From positions 4,960,001 to 5,024,000 of the forward strand of contig NZ_CP020821.1 in the NCBI RefSeq assembly GCF_002105755.1: DNA of 64,000 bases, given 5' to 3'. Within the stretch, counting starts at the first letter, position 1. Every line of letters begins with the position of its first letter. The DNA is from Mycobacterium colombiense CECT 3035 (GTDB lineage Bacteria; Actinomycetota; Actinomycetes; Mycobacteriales; Mycobacteriaceae). Shown in pieces: positions 18,080-29,002 of the stretch. The position numbers and the translations under genes were made by a program. The notes under the pieces are model-generated. The model did not search any database, had not been told where the DNA came from, and was given only the letters and a program-made list of their open reading frames with translations.

Positions 18080-18994
18080 CTAACCCAGGGTGGCGGTGAC
18101 GGCGACGATGTTGCGGAACTGCGCCATCGCCTCGTCGTCGTGGAACTGCAGGCCGTAGTCGCCGAACAGGTCGCGGCGCGGCCGCGCGGCCACCTCCCAG
18201 CCCTTGCCGGTGAGGTAGTCGACGACGTTGTTGCGCTCGCCGTCGAAGAACAGTCCCGACAGGTCGATGTCGCAGCCGACCTTGGCCCAGCGGTCGTTGA
18301 ACTCCTGGGCGCGCTGCGACATCGTGGTGCCGGCGGTCTCGGGGTGATACTCGGTGGCCAGCCTGCTGCCGGGGGCGCTGAGCCCGGTGATGTTGTCGAA
18401 GAGCCGGTCCTGGGCGTCGGGCGGCAGGTACATCAGCAGGCCCTCGGCGCTCCACGACGTCGGCTGCGTCACGTCGAAGCCGCCGGCGCGCAACGCGGCG
18501 GGCCAGTCGTCGCGCAGATCGACGCTGACCGTGCGCCGCTCGGCGGCCGGGGCGACGCCCAGGCTGGACATGGTGGTGCTCTTGAACTCGATGACGGCCG
18601 GCTGATCGACCTCGTAGACCACGCTGCCGGCCGGCCAGCTCAGCCGGTAGGCGCGGGCGTCCAGGCCGGCGGCGAGGATCACCGCCTGGCGAACGCCGTC
18701 GCGGGCGGCATTGAGGAAGAAGTCGTCGAAGAAGCGGGTGCGCACGGCGATGGAGTCGGTCTCCAGTCCCAGATCCTTGCCGCTGCCCTCGTAGCCCTCG
18801 GAGTCGCCGACCTCACCATCGACCAGGCGGCGGAAGAAATCCAGGCCGACGGCGCGCACCAGGGGCGCGGCGAACGGGTCGTTGATGATGGGCTCGGTGG
18901 CCTCGCTGGCCAGCGCGCGGGCTGCGGCGACCATGGTGGCCGTGGCGCCGACGCTCGAGGCCAAGTCCCAGCTGTCTTGGTCAGTGCGTGTCAT
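18080..18994 (-). CDS. SAM-dependent methyltransferase, TIGR00027/LCM-like family (copy F)
   Basis: The 304-residue first gene of the second trio has an N-terminus nearly the same as copy D ([20 protein letters not shown]). Core motifs [33 protein letters not shown] and [19 protein letters not shown] are intact. Two nucleotides separate its stop from copy E's start. The near identity of the D and F N-termini suggests recent tandem duplication. Confidence 0.9.
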   Translation of the reverse strand: MTRTDQDSWDLASSVGATATMVAAARALASEATEPIINDPFAAPLVRAVGLDFFRRLVDGEVGDSEGYEGSGKDLGLETDSIAVRTRFFDDFFLNAARDGVRQAVILAAGLDARAYRLSWPAGSVVYEVDQPAVIEFKSTTMSSLGVAPAAERRTVSVDLRDDWPAALRAGGFDVTQPTSWSAEGLLMYLPPDAQDRLFDNITGLSAPGSRLATEYHPETAGTTMSQRAQEFNDRWAKVGCDIDLSGLFFDGERNNVVDYLTGKGWEVAARPRRDLFGDYGLQFHDDEAMAQFRNIVAVTATLG

Positions 18995-19273
18995 GCTGCT
19001 CCCAAGTTACTTAGCAAATGCAACGATTCAGGGGAACTCTACGCCTCGCGGCTTACGGCTTGCTGTGTTTTCCGGGGCGCGTTGCGGCGGCGGCGCAAAC
19101 GCCCGGTGAACGGCGCCGCGAGGGCCCGCAGGAAAGGCCCTGACCGGACCTGCCCGGACCAGCTGTTAGTCTCGTACACGGTTTGACGCGCTATAGAGAA
19201 GTCGGCCGTACGTCCTGGCCTGCGGGTGTTGGGCGCGTGATGCAGGAAACCCCCGGCTGCGCAGGAGGAAGAG
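18995..19273 (+). promoter_or_regulatory. Intergenic region upstream of secY
   Basis: This 279-bp divergent gap must hold promoters for methyltransferase copy F and secY. A TATAGA (19192-19197) is a plausible -10 for secY, but I see no convincing -35. A strong AGGAGG (19263-19268) precedes the secY TTG by five bases. Confidence 0.35.
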
Positions 19274-20599
19274 TTGCTTTCCGCTTTCATCTCATCGCTG
19301 CGGACAGTCGACCTGAGACGGAAGATCCTCTTCACGCTTGGCATCGTCGTCTTGTACCGGGTCGGCGCCGCGCTACCGTCGCCTGGCGTCAACTACCCGA
19401 ACGTCCAGCAGTGCATCAAAGAGGCCAGCGGCGGCGCGGCCGGACAGATCTACTCGCTGATCAACCTGTTCTCGGGTGGTGCGCTGCTCAAGCTCACCGT
19501 GTTCGCGGTGGGGGTGATGCCGTACATCACCGCGAGCATCATCGTGCAGCTGCTCACGGTGGTCATCCCGCGGTTCGAGGAACTGCGTAAGGAAGGCCAG
19601 TCCGGCCAGGCCAAGATGACGCAGTACACGCGTTATCTGGCCATCGCCCTGGCCATCCTGCAGGCCACCAGCATCGTGGCCCTGGCGGCCAACGGCGGGC
19701 TGCTGCAGGGCTGCTCGCTGGACATCATCGCCGACCAGAGCATCTTCACGCTGGTCGTCATCGTGCTGGTGATGACCAGCGGCGCCGCGCTGGTGATGTG
19801 GATGGGTGAGCTGATCACCGAGCGCGGCATCGGCAACGGCATGTCCCTGCTGATCTTCGTCGGCATCGCGGCGCGCATCCCCGCCGAGGGCAAGACGATC
19901 CTGGACAGCCGCGGCGGGATGATCTTCGCCGCGGTCCTGATCGCCGCGCTGGTCATCATCGTCGGCGTGGTCTTCGTCGAGCAGGGCCAGCGCCGGATCC
20001 CGGTCCAGTACGCCAAGCGCATGGTCGGGCGCCGCATGTACGGCGGAACCTCGACGTACCTGCCGCTGAAGGTCAACCAGGCCGGCGTTATCCCGGTGAT
20101 CTTCGCGTCCTCGCTGATCTACATCCCGCACCTGATCACCCAGCTGATCCGCAGCGGCGCCGGCGGGGTGGGCAACAGCTGGTGGGACAAGTTCGTCGGC
20201 ACCTACCTGTCCGACCCGAGCGACCCCGTCTACATCGCCATCTACTTCGGCCTCATCATCTTCTTCACGTACTTCTACGTCTCGATCACGTTCAATCCCG
20301 ACGAGCGTGCCGACGAGATGAAGAAGTTCGGCGGCTTCATTCCCGGCATCCGGCCGGGCAAGCCGACCGCGGACTACCTGCGTTTCGTGCTGAGCCGGAT
20401 CACCCTGCCGGGTTCGATCTACCTCGGCGCAATCTCGGTGCTGCCCAACTTGTTCTTGCAGATCGGCAACAGCGGAGCGGTTCAGAATCTGCCGTTCGGC
20501 GGTACCGCGGTGTTGATCATGATCGGCGTGGGCTTGGATACGGTCAAGCAGATCGAGAGTCAGCTCATGCAGCGCAACTATGAAGGGTTCCTCAAGTGA
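19274..20599 (+). CDS. secY: Protein translocase channel subunit SecY
   Basis: The 441-residue protein has ten membrane helices forming the Sec channel. The start is TTG at 19274 ([19 protein letters not shown]), as in M. tuberculosis Rv0732. Recognisable are helix 2 ([22 protein letters not shown]), the cytosolic C4 loop ([14 protein letters not shown]) and the C5 loop ([22 protein letters not shown]) that contact SecA and the ribosome. Its end overlaps the adk start, giving the usual secY-adk-map order. Confidence 0.97.
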   Translation: MLSAFISSLRTVDLRRKILFTLGIVVLYRVGAALPSPGVNYPNVQQCIKEASGGAAGQIYSLINLFSGGALLKLTVFAVGVMPYITASIIVQLLTVVIPRFEELRKEGQSGQAKMTQYTRYLAIALAILQATSIVALAANGGLLQGCSLDIIADQSIFTLVVIVLVMTSGAALVMWMGELITERGIGNGMSLLIFVGIAARIPAEGKTILDSRGGMIFAAVLIAALVIIVGVVFVEQGQRRIPVQYAKRMVGRRMYGGTSTYLPLKVNQAGVIPVIFASSLIYIPHLITQLIRSGAGGVGNSWWDKFVGTYLSDPSDPVYIAIYFGLIIFFTYFYVSITFNPDERADEMKKFGGFIPGIRPGKPTADYLRFVLSRITLPGSIYLGAISVLPNLFLQIGNSGAVQNLPFGGTAVLIMIGVGLDTVKQIESQLMQRNYEGFLK

Positions 20600-21141
20600 G
20601 AGTCGTTTTGCTGGGACCGCCGGGGGCGGGCAAGGGAACGCAGGCCCAGAAGCTCTCGGAAAAGCTGGGGATCCCGCAAATCTCCACCGGTGAGCTGTTC
20701 CGTAGCAACATCGAGAACGGGACCAAGCTCGGCCTGGAGGCCAAGCGCTACCTGGACGCCGGCGACCTGGTGCCCTCGGAGCTGACCAACCAGCTCGTCG
20801 ACGACCGGCTGAACGACCCCGACGCCGCCAACGGCTTCATCCTGGACGGCTACCCGCGCTCGATCGAGCAGGCCAAGGCGCTGCACGAGATGCTGGGACG
20901 CCGGGGCACCGACATCGACGCGGTGCTGGAATTCCGGGTCTCCGAGGACGAGTTGCTGCAGCGCCTCAAGGGCCGCGGCCGCGCCGACGACACCGAAGAG
21001 GTCATCCTGAACCGGATGAAGGTCTACCGCGACGAGACTGCGCCCCTGCTGGACTACTACAGCCACGAGCTCAAGACGGTTGACGCCATCGGCACCCTGG
21101 ACGAAGTCTTCGCCCGCGCGCTGCGGGCGCTGGGCAAGTAG
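20596..21141 (+). CDS. adk: Adenylate kinase
   Basis: The 181-residue short-type enzyme interconverts ATP+AMP and 2 ADP. The P-loop is [12 protein letters not shown] (residues 7-18) and the AMP site is [14 protein letters not shown]. The LID is short ([11 protein letters not shown]) and has no zinc cysteines. The GTG start overlaps the secY stop (GTGA). It corresponds to Rv0733. Confidence 0.97.
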   Translation: MRVVLLGPPGAGKGTQAQKLSEKLGIPQISTGELFRSNIENGTKLGLEAKRYLDAGDLVPSELTNQLVDDRLNDPDAANGFILDGYPRSIEQAKALHEMLGRRGTDIDAVLEFRVSEDELLQRLKGRGRADDTEEVILNRMKVYRDETAPLLDYYSHELKTVDAIGTLDEVFARALRALGK

Positions 21142-21143
21142 GG

Positions 21144-21947
21144 ATGAACCCGCTGGCGCGGCTGCGGAGCCGCAAGGTGGTGCCGCAGCGCAGTGCCGGC
21201 GAACTCGACGCCATGGCCGCGGCGGGCGCGGTGGTCGCGGCCGCATTGCGGGCGGTCCGCGCGGCCGCGGTGTCGGGGGTGTCGACGCTGAGCCTGGACG
21301 AAATCGCCGAATCGGTGATCCGCGACGCCGGCGCGGTGCCGTCGTTCCTGGGCTACCACGGTTACCCGGCGTCGATCTGCGCGTCGGTCAACGAGCGGGT
21401 GGTGCACGGGATCCCGTCGGCCGCCGAGATTCTGGCGCCCGGTGACCTGGTGTCGATCGACTGCGGCGCGGTGCTGGACGGCTGGCACGGCGACGCCGCG
21501 GTCACGTTCGGGATCGGGACGCTGGACGCGGCCGACGAAGCGCTGTCGCAGGCGACCAGGGAATCGCTGGAGGCCGGGATCGCGGCGATGGTGCCGGGGA
21601 ACCGGCTGACCGACGTCTCGCACGCCATCGAGATGGGCACGCGCGACGCCGCGGCCCGCTACTCGCGGGCCTTCGGGATCGTCGAGGGCTACGGCGGCCA
21701 CGGCATCGGCCGGCAGATGCACATGGACCCGTTCCTGCCCAACGAGGGCTCGCCCGGGCGCGGGCCCCTGCTGGCCGCCGGGTCGGTGCTGGCCATCGAG
21801 CCCATGCTGACGCTGGGAACCGGCAAGACCGTCGTGCTCGACGACCAGTGGACGGTCACCACCACCGACGGGTCGCGCGCGGCGCACTGGGAGCACACCG
21901 TCGCGGTCACCGACGCCGGTCCGCGCATCCTGACTTTGCCCTCGTAG
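21144..21947 (+). CDS. mapA: Methionine aminopeptidase type I
   Basis: The 267-residue metalloenzyme removes N-terminal Met from new proteins. The five metal ligands are visible: Asp in [10 protein letters not shown], Asp in HGDAAVTFG, His in [12 protein letters not shown], Glu in [10 protein letters not shown] and Glu in HWEHTVAVT. It starts 2 nt after adk. It corresponds to Rv0734. Confidence 0.95.
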   Translation: MNPLARLRSRKVVPQRSAGELDAMAAAGAVVAAALRAVRAAAVSGVSTLSLDEIAESVIRDAGAVPSFLGYHGYPASICASVNERVVHGIPSAAEILAPGDLVSIDCGAVLDGWHGDAAVTFGIGTLDAADEALSQATRESLEAGIAAMVPGNRLTDVSHAIEMGTRDAAARYSRAFGIVEGYGGHGIGRQMHMDPFLPNEGSPGRGPLLAAGSVLAIEPMLTLGTGKTVVLDDQWTVTTTDGSRAAHWEHTVAVTDAGPRILTLPS

Positions 21948-21959
21948 CAGGGCTAGCCT

Positions 21960-21987
21960 TGAACTAAACGCCCACTCGCCTCGTTTC
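21960..21987 (+). promoter_or_regulatory. SigL-type promoter in front of sigL
   Basis: TGAACT (21960-21965) and CGTTTC (21982-21987) are separated by 16 bp, matching the published SigL consensus (TGAACC, 16-18 bp, CGTxxx). This supports SigL autoregulation, as reported for M. tuberculosis. Confidence 0.7.
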
Positions 21988-22006
21988 AGTAGGCGGAGGT
22001 GATCGA

Positions 22007-22552
22007 GTGGCTCGGGTTGCTGGCACTGGAAGGGCGTCCGGCGCTGCGGAGGCCGCTCTGATGAAGGCGCTGTACGACGAACACGCCGCGGTGTTGTGGC
22101 GTTACGCGTTGCGGCTGACGGGGGACGCGAGCCAGTCCGAGGATGTGGTGCAGGAGACGTTGCTGCGGGCGTGGCAACACCCCGAGGTCGTCGGCGACAC
22201 CGAGCGCTCGGCGCGGGCGTGGTTGTTCACCGTGGCCCGCAACATGATCATCGACGACCGGCGCAGCGCGCGGTTCCGCAACGTCGTCGGCTCGACCGAC
22301 GTCACGGGGGCACCCGAGCAGTCCACGCCGGATGAGGTCAACGCGGCGCTGGACCGGTTGCTGATCGCGGATGCGATGGCCCAGTTGTCCGCCGAACACC
22401 GGGCGGTGATCGAACGGTCCTACTACCGCGGTTGGACCACCACACAGACTGCTGCAGACCTCGGCATCGCCGAGGGAACGGTGAAGTCGCGACTACACTA
22501 TGCCGTGCGGGCGTTGCGACTCACTCTGCAGGAACTTGGGGTTACCCGATGA
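22007..22552 (+). CDS. sigL: ECF RNA polymerase sigma factor SigL
   Basis: The 181-residue ECF sigma factor has region 2 (RYALRLTGDASQSEDVVQET, LRAWQHPEV) and region 4 (TQTAADLGIAEGTVKSRLHY). It closely tracks M. tuberculosis Rv0735 throughout. The GTG at 22007 follows GGCGGAGG. In M. tuberculosis SigL controls a small envelope and redox-related regulon. The gene is followed by its anti-sigma factor. Confidence 0.95.
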   Translation: MARVAGTGRASGAAEAALMKALYDEHAAVLWRYALRLTGDASQSEDVVQETLLRAWQHPEVVGDTERSARAWLFTVARNMIIDDRRSARFRNVVGSTDVTGAPEQSTPDEVNAALDRLLIADAMAQLSAEHRAVIERSYYRGWTTTQTAADLGIAEGTVKSRLHYAVRALRLTLQELGVTR

Positions 22553-22582
22553 GGGCCTCCGATTGCTTGAGGGGTGAGAAGA

Positions 22583-23299
22583 ATGGATGAAATGAGGACG
22601 CCGGTGGCCGATCTCGGCCCTCCCGAAGACCGCTACGCGATGTGGGATGCCGCATACGTGCTGGGCTCCTTGCCGGCCGCGCAACGCCGCGAATTCGAGA
22701 CGCACATGGCGCACTGCCCGGCCTGCCGCTCGGCCGTCGCCGACCTCAGTGGCGTGCCGGCCCTGCTGTCCCAACTCGACGGTGACGAAGTGGCCGCGAT
22801 CGACCAGTCCGGCCCGGCGCCGGAGATGTCTGAAAAGTTGCTGCCGTCCCTGCTGGCGACCGTTCGCTGGCGGCGGCGCCGCACCCGGGTGGTGACCTGG
22901 GTGGCGTCGACGGCAGCGGCCGCGGTGCTGGCGATCGGGGTGTTCGTCGGTCTCGAGGGGTGGTCGTCGACTCCGTCCCAGCAGGTGACTGCGTCGGAGC
23001 CGATGGCTCAGGTGGGCACCAGCCTGCTGACGTCGACGGTCGCCGTCAGCAGCCAGCACTGGGGGACGTCGATCAACCTGCGCTGCGTGTGCCTGGCCCC
23101 GTTGACCGCGCACCACGACACGCTCGCGATGGTCGTGGTGGGGCGTGACGGCAGCCAGACCCGGCTGGCGACGTGGGTGGCCGTGCCCGGCCACACCGCG
23201 ACGCCCGCGGGCGCGATCTCGACGCCGATCGATCAGATCGCCGCCGTGCAGGTGGTGGCCGCCGATAGCGGCCAGGTGCTGCTGCAACGCTCGCTGTAG
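22583..23299 (+). CDS. rslA: Anti-sigma-L factor RslA (zinc-associated)
   Basis: The 238-residue membrane protein has the ZAS signature HMAHCPAC (His41, Cys45, Cys48), one transmembrane helix at about 103-126, and an extracytoplasmic domain with a CVC motif (LRCVCLAP). It sequesters SigL in the cytosol and releases it on oxidation, as known for Rv0736. I chose the ATG at 22583, 9 nt after GAGGGG; a GTG nine bases upstream is an alternative. Confidence 0.92.
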   Translation: MDEMRTPVADLGPPEDRYAMWDAAYVLGSLPAAQRREFETHMAHCPACRSAVADLSGVPALLSQLDGDEVAAIDQSGPAPEMSEKLLPSLLATVRWRRRRTRVVTWVASTAAAAVLAIGVFVGLEGWSSTPSQQVTASEPMAQVGTSLLTSTVAVSSQHWGTSINLRCVCLAPLTAHHDTLAMVVVGRDGSQTRLATWVAVPGHTATPAGAISTPIDQIAAVQVVAADSGQVLLQRSL

Positions 23300-23313
23300 G
23301 GATCGGAGCCAGC

Positions 23314-24525
23314 GTGTCCGGCTACGCGCGTCCGCTTCGGGTGCTCGTCGTGGGCGCCGGCGTGGCCGGCATCTCCGTTGCCCGCGGATTGCTGCGCGAC
23401 GGACACGACGTCACCGTGTTCGAGCGGCGTCCCGACGTGCGGGCGGCCGGCGGCGCGGTGACCATCTGGTCCAACGGCGAGACGGTCCTGAGCCAGCTGG
23501 GCGTGGACATGGACGGTGCCGGCAGGCCGCTGGCCAGCGTCCGCGCCGTGACGTCCACGGGCCGCAGGCTCGGCACCCTCGACGTGACCACGATGGCGCG
23601 GCGGCTGGGCGCGGCCGTCCGGATGGTTCCGCGCCGCGTCCTGCTGGACCGGCTGCTCGAAGGGTTCCCCGCCGACCGCATCAGGTGCGACTCCCGGGTG
23701 ATTGCGTTGGCCCGCAACGGCAACGGTGTCCGGGTCGACTTCGGCGACGGCACCATCGCCGAGGGCGACGTGCTGATCGGCGCCGACGGGCTGCACTCGG
23801 TGGTGCGGGAATGTGTTGGCGCGCAAGGCGCGCGGCCCACCGGCTGGTGCAGCTGGCAGGGGCTGGCCACCGTTCCGGAGATCGCGGACTCCGATGCCGC
23901 GCTGATGATCATCGGTGCGCGGGGAAACCTCGGCCTGTGGCCGGCCGGCGGCACCGACGTGCAGTGGTGGTTCGACCTGCCGTGGTCGTACGAATTCGTC
24001 AGGCCGCAGCGTCCGATCGAGTTGATCCGCACCCACTTCTCGGGGTGGTCCGACTCGGCCGATCGGGTGCTCGCGGCGTTGACCGATGACGATCTGGCCC
24101 CCTCGCCGTTCCCGCATTTCCGGCATCCGATTCCGCCCGCCGGCGACGGCCCGGTCACGTTGCTCGGGGATGCCGCGCACACGATGCCGCCCACCCTGGC
24201 GCAGGGGACCAACCAGGCTCTGCTCGACACGATGGTGCTGTGCAAGGCGCTGGCGGAAATGCGTGGCGGGGGGAACGGCGCCGACGTTTCGCGCGCGCTG
24301 CGCTGGTACGAACGGACGCGGCGACGCAAGGTCCGGGCCGTGTCGTGGGTGGCGTCGCTGCCGGTGTCGCACGGCGAACGCGTGCTGAGGCCGGCCGCAC
24401 TGATCTCGGACCGGGTGCAGGCCCGCGCGCTGACGACGTTTCTGCGCGTCACGAGCCACCGACGGATGTCGGACCAGATCAGCCGGGACCTGGGGCTAGT
24501 GGCGAAGATCCCGTCGAGCCCGTGA
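23314..24525 (+). CDS. FAD-dependent monooxygenase (aromatic hydroxylase type)
   Basis: The 403-residue protein has the class A flavoprotein hydroxylase motifs: GAGVAGISVARGLLRDGHDV for the FAD dinucleotide, GADGLHSVVRE (the DG motif) and GDAAHTMPPTLAQGTNQAL (the GD motif). It should hydroxylate an aromatic or similar substrate using NAD(P)H and O2. It starts with GTG 14 nt after rslA and overlaps the next gene (GTGA). M. tuberculosis has no such gene between rslA and Rv0737. Confidence 0.85.
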   Translation: MSGYARPLRVLVVGAGVAGISVARGLLRDGHDVTVFERRPDVRAAGGAVTIWSNGETVLSQLGVDMDGAGRPLASVRAVTSTGRRLGTLDVTTMARRLGAAVRMVPRRVLLDRLLEGFPADRIRCDSRVIALARNGNGVRVDFGDGTIAEGDVLIGADGLHSVVRECVGAQGARPTGWCSWQGLATVPEIADSDAALMIIGARGNLGLWPAGGTDVQWWFDLPWSYEFVRPQRPIELIRTHFSGWSDSADRVLAALTDDDLAPSPFPHFRHPIPPAGDGPVTLLGDAAHTMPPTLAQGTNQALLDTMVLCKALAEMRGGGNGADVSRALRWYERTRRRKVRAVSWVASLPVSHGERVLRPAALISDRVQARALTTFLRVTSHRRMSDQISRDLGLVAKIPSSP

Positions 24526-25115
24526 ACGACCGGGCCGACTTCGTCACCGTACGAGGAGATTTCGACGCGCCCTCCCGCTGGCTCTGGCTGGTGAAGTGGT
24601 GCGTGCTGGCGCTGCCGCACTACCCGATCCTGATCGCGCTCTACCTGGCGTATCCGTTCTCGACCGTCGCCGCCGGCGTGGCCATCCTGTGCACCGGGCG
24701 GTATCCGAGGCCGCTCTTCGACTTCAACGTGGGGGTGCTGCGCTGGTCATGGCGGGTGATGAACTACCGGTTCCCGATGAACAGCACCGACAAATACCCG
24801 CCGTTCACCCTCGCGTCGCGGCCCGACTACCCCGGTGATCTGGCGGTCGAGTACCCGGAGCGGCTGAAAAACTGGGCGGTGCTGGTGAAGTGGTTGCTGG
24901 CGATCCCCCAGGTGCTGCTGTGCTGGTCGATGGAGGCGCTGCTGCAGGTGCTGTGTGTCATCGCCGCGCTCGCGTTGTTGTGCACCGGCACGATCCCGCG
25001 GGGCATCTTCGATCTGCTCATGGGCATGGTGCGCTGGCGGTACCGGGTGGCGGCCTACGTGTCGTTGATGCGCGACGAATACCCGCCGTTCCGAATGGAT
25101 TTGGGCGGCCGATGA
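24522..25115 (+). CDS. DUF4389-like membrane protein
   Basis: The 197-residue protein has two similar halves, each with a hydrophobic hairpin followed by a short aromatic motif: WLWLVKWCVLALPHYPILIA with LCTGRYPRPLFDF, then VLVKWLLAIPQVLLCWSMEA with LCTGTIPRGIFDL. Each half ends YPPF. This matches the DUF4389 pattern; function is unknown. The GTG start overlaps the preceding stop and its own stop overlaps the next ATG, so the three genes are coupled. Confidence 0.8.
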   Translation: MNDRADFVTVRGDFDAPSRWLWLVKWCVLALPHYPILIALYLAYPFSTVAAGVAILCTGRYPRPLFDFNVGVLRWSWRVMNYRFPMNSTDKYPPFTLASRPDYPGDLAVEYPERLKNWAVLVKWLLAIPQVLLCWSMEALLQVLCVIAALALLCTGTIPRGIFDLLMGMVRWRYRVAAYVSLMRDEYPPFRMDLGGR

Positions 25116-25738
25116 TCATCCGGAACTTCGCGTTTCCCTACGTCTATCGATACGGGCAGCCGATTTTCGACCGGTTGTTCTACCACCGGTATCGACGGGC
25201 CGCGCTGAGCAACGCGACGGGCCGGCTGTTGATGCTCGGCCTCGGGCCCGGCACCGACCTGATGTTTCTGCCTGCCGCGGTGACGTCGGTCGCCGCCGTG
25301 GAACCCGACCCGTCCTTCCGGCGGATGGCCGCGCGGCGCGCCTTCCGCCACGGCATCGCGGTCGACATCGTCGAGGGCACGGGTGAGTCGATTCCCTTCC
25401 CGGACAACCGTTTCGACTCCGTGCACATCGGGCTGGTGTTGTGCTCGGTCGATGACGTGGCCGTCACCCTGGGCGAGATCCGGCGGGTGCTGACGCCCGG
25501 GGGCAGGCTCGTCGTCCTCGAGCACGTGCGGGGGGAAGGAGCGACGGGCCGGTGTCAGGACCTCGTCGCCAGGCCGTGGTCGTGGCTGGCCGGGGGATGC
25601 GAGCCGAACCGGCGGACCCTCGACGCGATCGCCGGGGCGGGATTCGATACCAGCGCGCTGCGCAGCATTCCCCGAACGCCGGTGCCCTTCCCGTGCAAGC
25701 CCCATCTGCAGGGCTTCGCCGTGCTCACTCGACGCTGA
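25112..25738 (+). CDS. Class I SAM-dependent methyltransferase (Methyltransf_11 type)
   Basis: The 208-residue protein has the SAM loop LMLGLGPGTDLMFLP, the acidic EPDPSF, and the post-II region FDSVHIGLVLCSVDDV. It resembles UbiE/thiol-methyltransferase-like enzymes with a C-terminal KPHLQGFAVLTRR. It is translationally coupled to the DUF4389 gene and converges on the permease gene with a 14-bp overlap. The substrate is unknown. Confidence 0.85.
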   Translation: MIIRNFAFPYVYRYGQPIFDRLFYHRYRRAALSNATGRLLMLGLGPGTDLMFLPAAVTSVAAVEPDPSFRRMAARRAFRHGIAVDIVEGTGESIPFPDNRFDSVHIGLVLCSVDDVAVTLGEIRRVLTPGGRLVVLEHVRGEGATGRCQDLVARPWSWLAGGCEPNRRTLDAIAGAGFDTSALRSIPRTPVPFPCKPHLQGFAVLTRR

Positions 25739-28228
25739 CCGCCTCGACGATGTTGAGATGCGCCGCCCGCCGCGCCGGTGGCACCGAGCCGAGCAGGCTG
25801 ATCGCCAGCGCGCCGAGCGTGAAGGCGAGCGCCAGCGGACTCAGCCGAAAGCCGACCTCGAAGTTCATCACGTCCCCGCTGATGCGGCTGAACAGCCACT
25901 GGTCCACCAGCCCCAGCGCGAGCCCCAAAACGCCACCGACGACACCGATTCCGGCCGCCTCGGCCAGGACCATCCGCAACGCGAAGCGCCGGCTGGCTCC
26001 CATTGCGCGCAGCACACCGATCTCGCGCCGGCGTTCGATCACCGACAGCGTCAGCGTGTTGAGCAGTGCGACGCCGGCTACCGCCACGACGATCACCCAC
26101 ACCGCGTTGGCGATGAACATGCTCTGGCGCAGCGGAGCTTCCAGCCCCGCCAGCGCCGCGGGACCGTCGTACACGTGGTTGGGCGCCGGCACCGCGTCGC
26201 GAACGGTGCTCAGCAGGCGCTGCCGGTTCACCCCGGGCGCCGCGGCGATCTGCAGTGTCGTCGCCGCGGGGCGGTCGAACCACGCCCGCAGGTCCTCGAG
26301 GTCGATCCCGACCGTGCCGATGACGGTCGAGAAGAACGGCACCAGGGCCAGCACCGTCGCGTCCCGCGGGCCGTGCGGCGTCTGCAGCCGCAGTCGGTCG
26401 CCGGCGCGGACGTGCAGAATCGCGCCCAGATTCTGCGTGAGCACCACGCCGCGGCCGGCGAGCGCCTCGGCGCGCACCCGCTCGTCGAGCGCCCGGAACA
26501 GCGCATCGTGGCTGCCGGCGGAAAACCCGTCGAGCAGGACGCGGGTACCCCCGACGACGGCGAACCCGAACGCGCCCTCGGTCACTCGTGCCACGCCGGG
26601 CAGGGCGCGGACCTTCTCGGAAAGGCCTTGTGGCAGAACGTCGGTCGGGTAACTGTCGGGAGCGTCCGCGCTCACCCAGACGTCGGCGTCGGCGACCGGC
26701 GACAGGATGTCGCGCGCCGATCGGATCATGTCGGCGTTCGTACCGGTGATCACGACGGTGGTGAGCACCCCGATGAGCACGGTCATCACCGTCGCCCACA
26801 CCCGTCGCGGCGCACGCCGGATCGTGGCCGCCGCGAGCCCCCCGAACGATCCGAACACACGCGCCGTCGCCGCCGCGGCCTCGACGATGGGCACGGTGCA
26901 CGCGAACCCCAGGGCGATCTCGGCGCCCAGCAGGGCGGCCATCGCGACCACCGCGTAGCTGCCGCGCTGCCCGGTCACGATCGACGCCGACGCCGCCAAC
27001 ACCGCGACCGCACCGACCCCGCAGGCGATGCGCAGCCAGCGGGGCACCGCGTCGGCCGCCGAGGCCCCCACCGGGGCCAGCGCCTCGACCGGTGACACCT
27101 TGTAGACCTGCCGTGCCGCCATCGCCGACGCCGCCACGCTGGTGAGCGCCGTCACCGCCAGCGCCAGCGGTACGGCGTAACCGGGCAGCCAATACTGCAC
27201 GCGGGCTTCCAGCCCCTGCGTCACCGCCGGCGGCAACCGGCCAATCGCGATGTGCCCGGCCACAATTCCCACGCCGGACCCGATGGCCCCGCCGATCAGC
27301 CCGAGGATCGCGGCCTCGGCGAGCATGTCGCCGACGATGGTGACGCGCCGGCCACCGATCGCGCGCAGCATCGAGACGACCGGCCGCCGCTGGGTGATCG
27401 CCATCGTCATCGTGGTGTAGATCAAAAACGCGCCGACCACCAACGCGACCGCGGCGCCCAGCAGGGCCATGTAGTTCATCAGCCGCACACCGTCGCCGGC
27501 CCGGGCGGCGCGGAAGCTGGGGGCCGCGACGATCGCCCGGCCGTGCACCGCGCCGCTGACCGCCGCGCGCACCGCGCCGAGGTCGGCGCCGGGCTTCGTG
27601 GCGATCAGGATCGAGTCGAGTTGGCCCGCGCGACCGGTGGCGTTCTGCGCCAACGCAAGTGGCGCCAGCACGTAGTGCCCGCCGTTGAGGTCCGCGTACT
27701 GTTTACCCGCGAGCACGTCGGTGACCGTGACCGATGCCGAACCCAGTTGGAATGCCTGGCCTTTGGCGTAGCCGACGCGCGGTCCGACCTGAACTCCGGA
27801 GGGAACGGCCTGCCCGGGCTGGACGCCCCCCTGGTGCAGCGCCTCCTTGAGGGCACCGCCGAGCGCGGCGGTGCTAGCATCCGCGCCCAGCAGCAGCACC
27901 GGCCCCGACGGCGTGGACGCCGACGTCCGGATCATCGGCGCCGCGGTGGCGACGCCCGGGACCGCGGCCACCTCGGCCAGGATCGAGTCGGGAAATCCGG
28001 CGTCGGTGATGCCGGACACCTCGAGCGCGGCGACGCCAGCGATCCCGTCGGCCAGCCGGCTGACCGACCCGGTGATCGACCCGAAGATTCCGAACACCGC
28101 AACCAAATACGTTGCCGAGACGGCCATTACCGCGATCGACGCGAACGTGCGGCGGCGATGCGTGGCGAGCTCACGCAGGCTGAACACCCGCAGCCTGCTC
28201 GCCGTGGCGGTGATCGCCGGCCCGGGTT

Positions 28229-28232
<4 letters not shown>
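25725..28232 (-). CDS. ABC transporter permease, double FtsX/MacB-like
   Basis: The 835-residue integral membrane protein has the FtsX layout twice: an N-terminal anchor (THRRRTFASIAVMAVSATYL), an extracellular domain, three helices around residues 250-370, then a second set beginning RRAPRRVWATVMTVLIG and ending with three helices. The cytoplasmic coupling motif RREIGVLRAMGASRR is near the C-terminus. Such proteins work as lipid or peptide exporters or as mechanotransducers. The GTG start overlaps the ATPase stop. Confidence 0.88.
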
Positions 28233-28924
<692 letters not shown>

Positions 28925-29002
28925 CTAGGCACCACGAGGACGAGCGGTGAACGGTTCACACCCGCGATGAACCGACCGGGCCGCTCCCTCGTTTCTTCAG
29001 GC

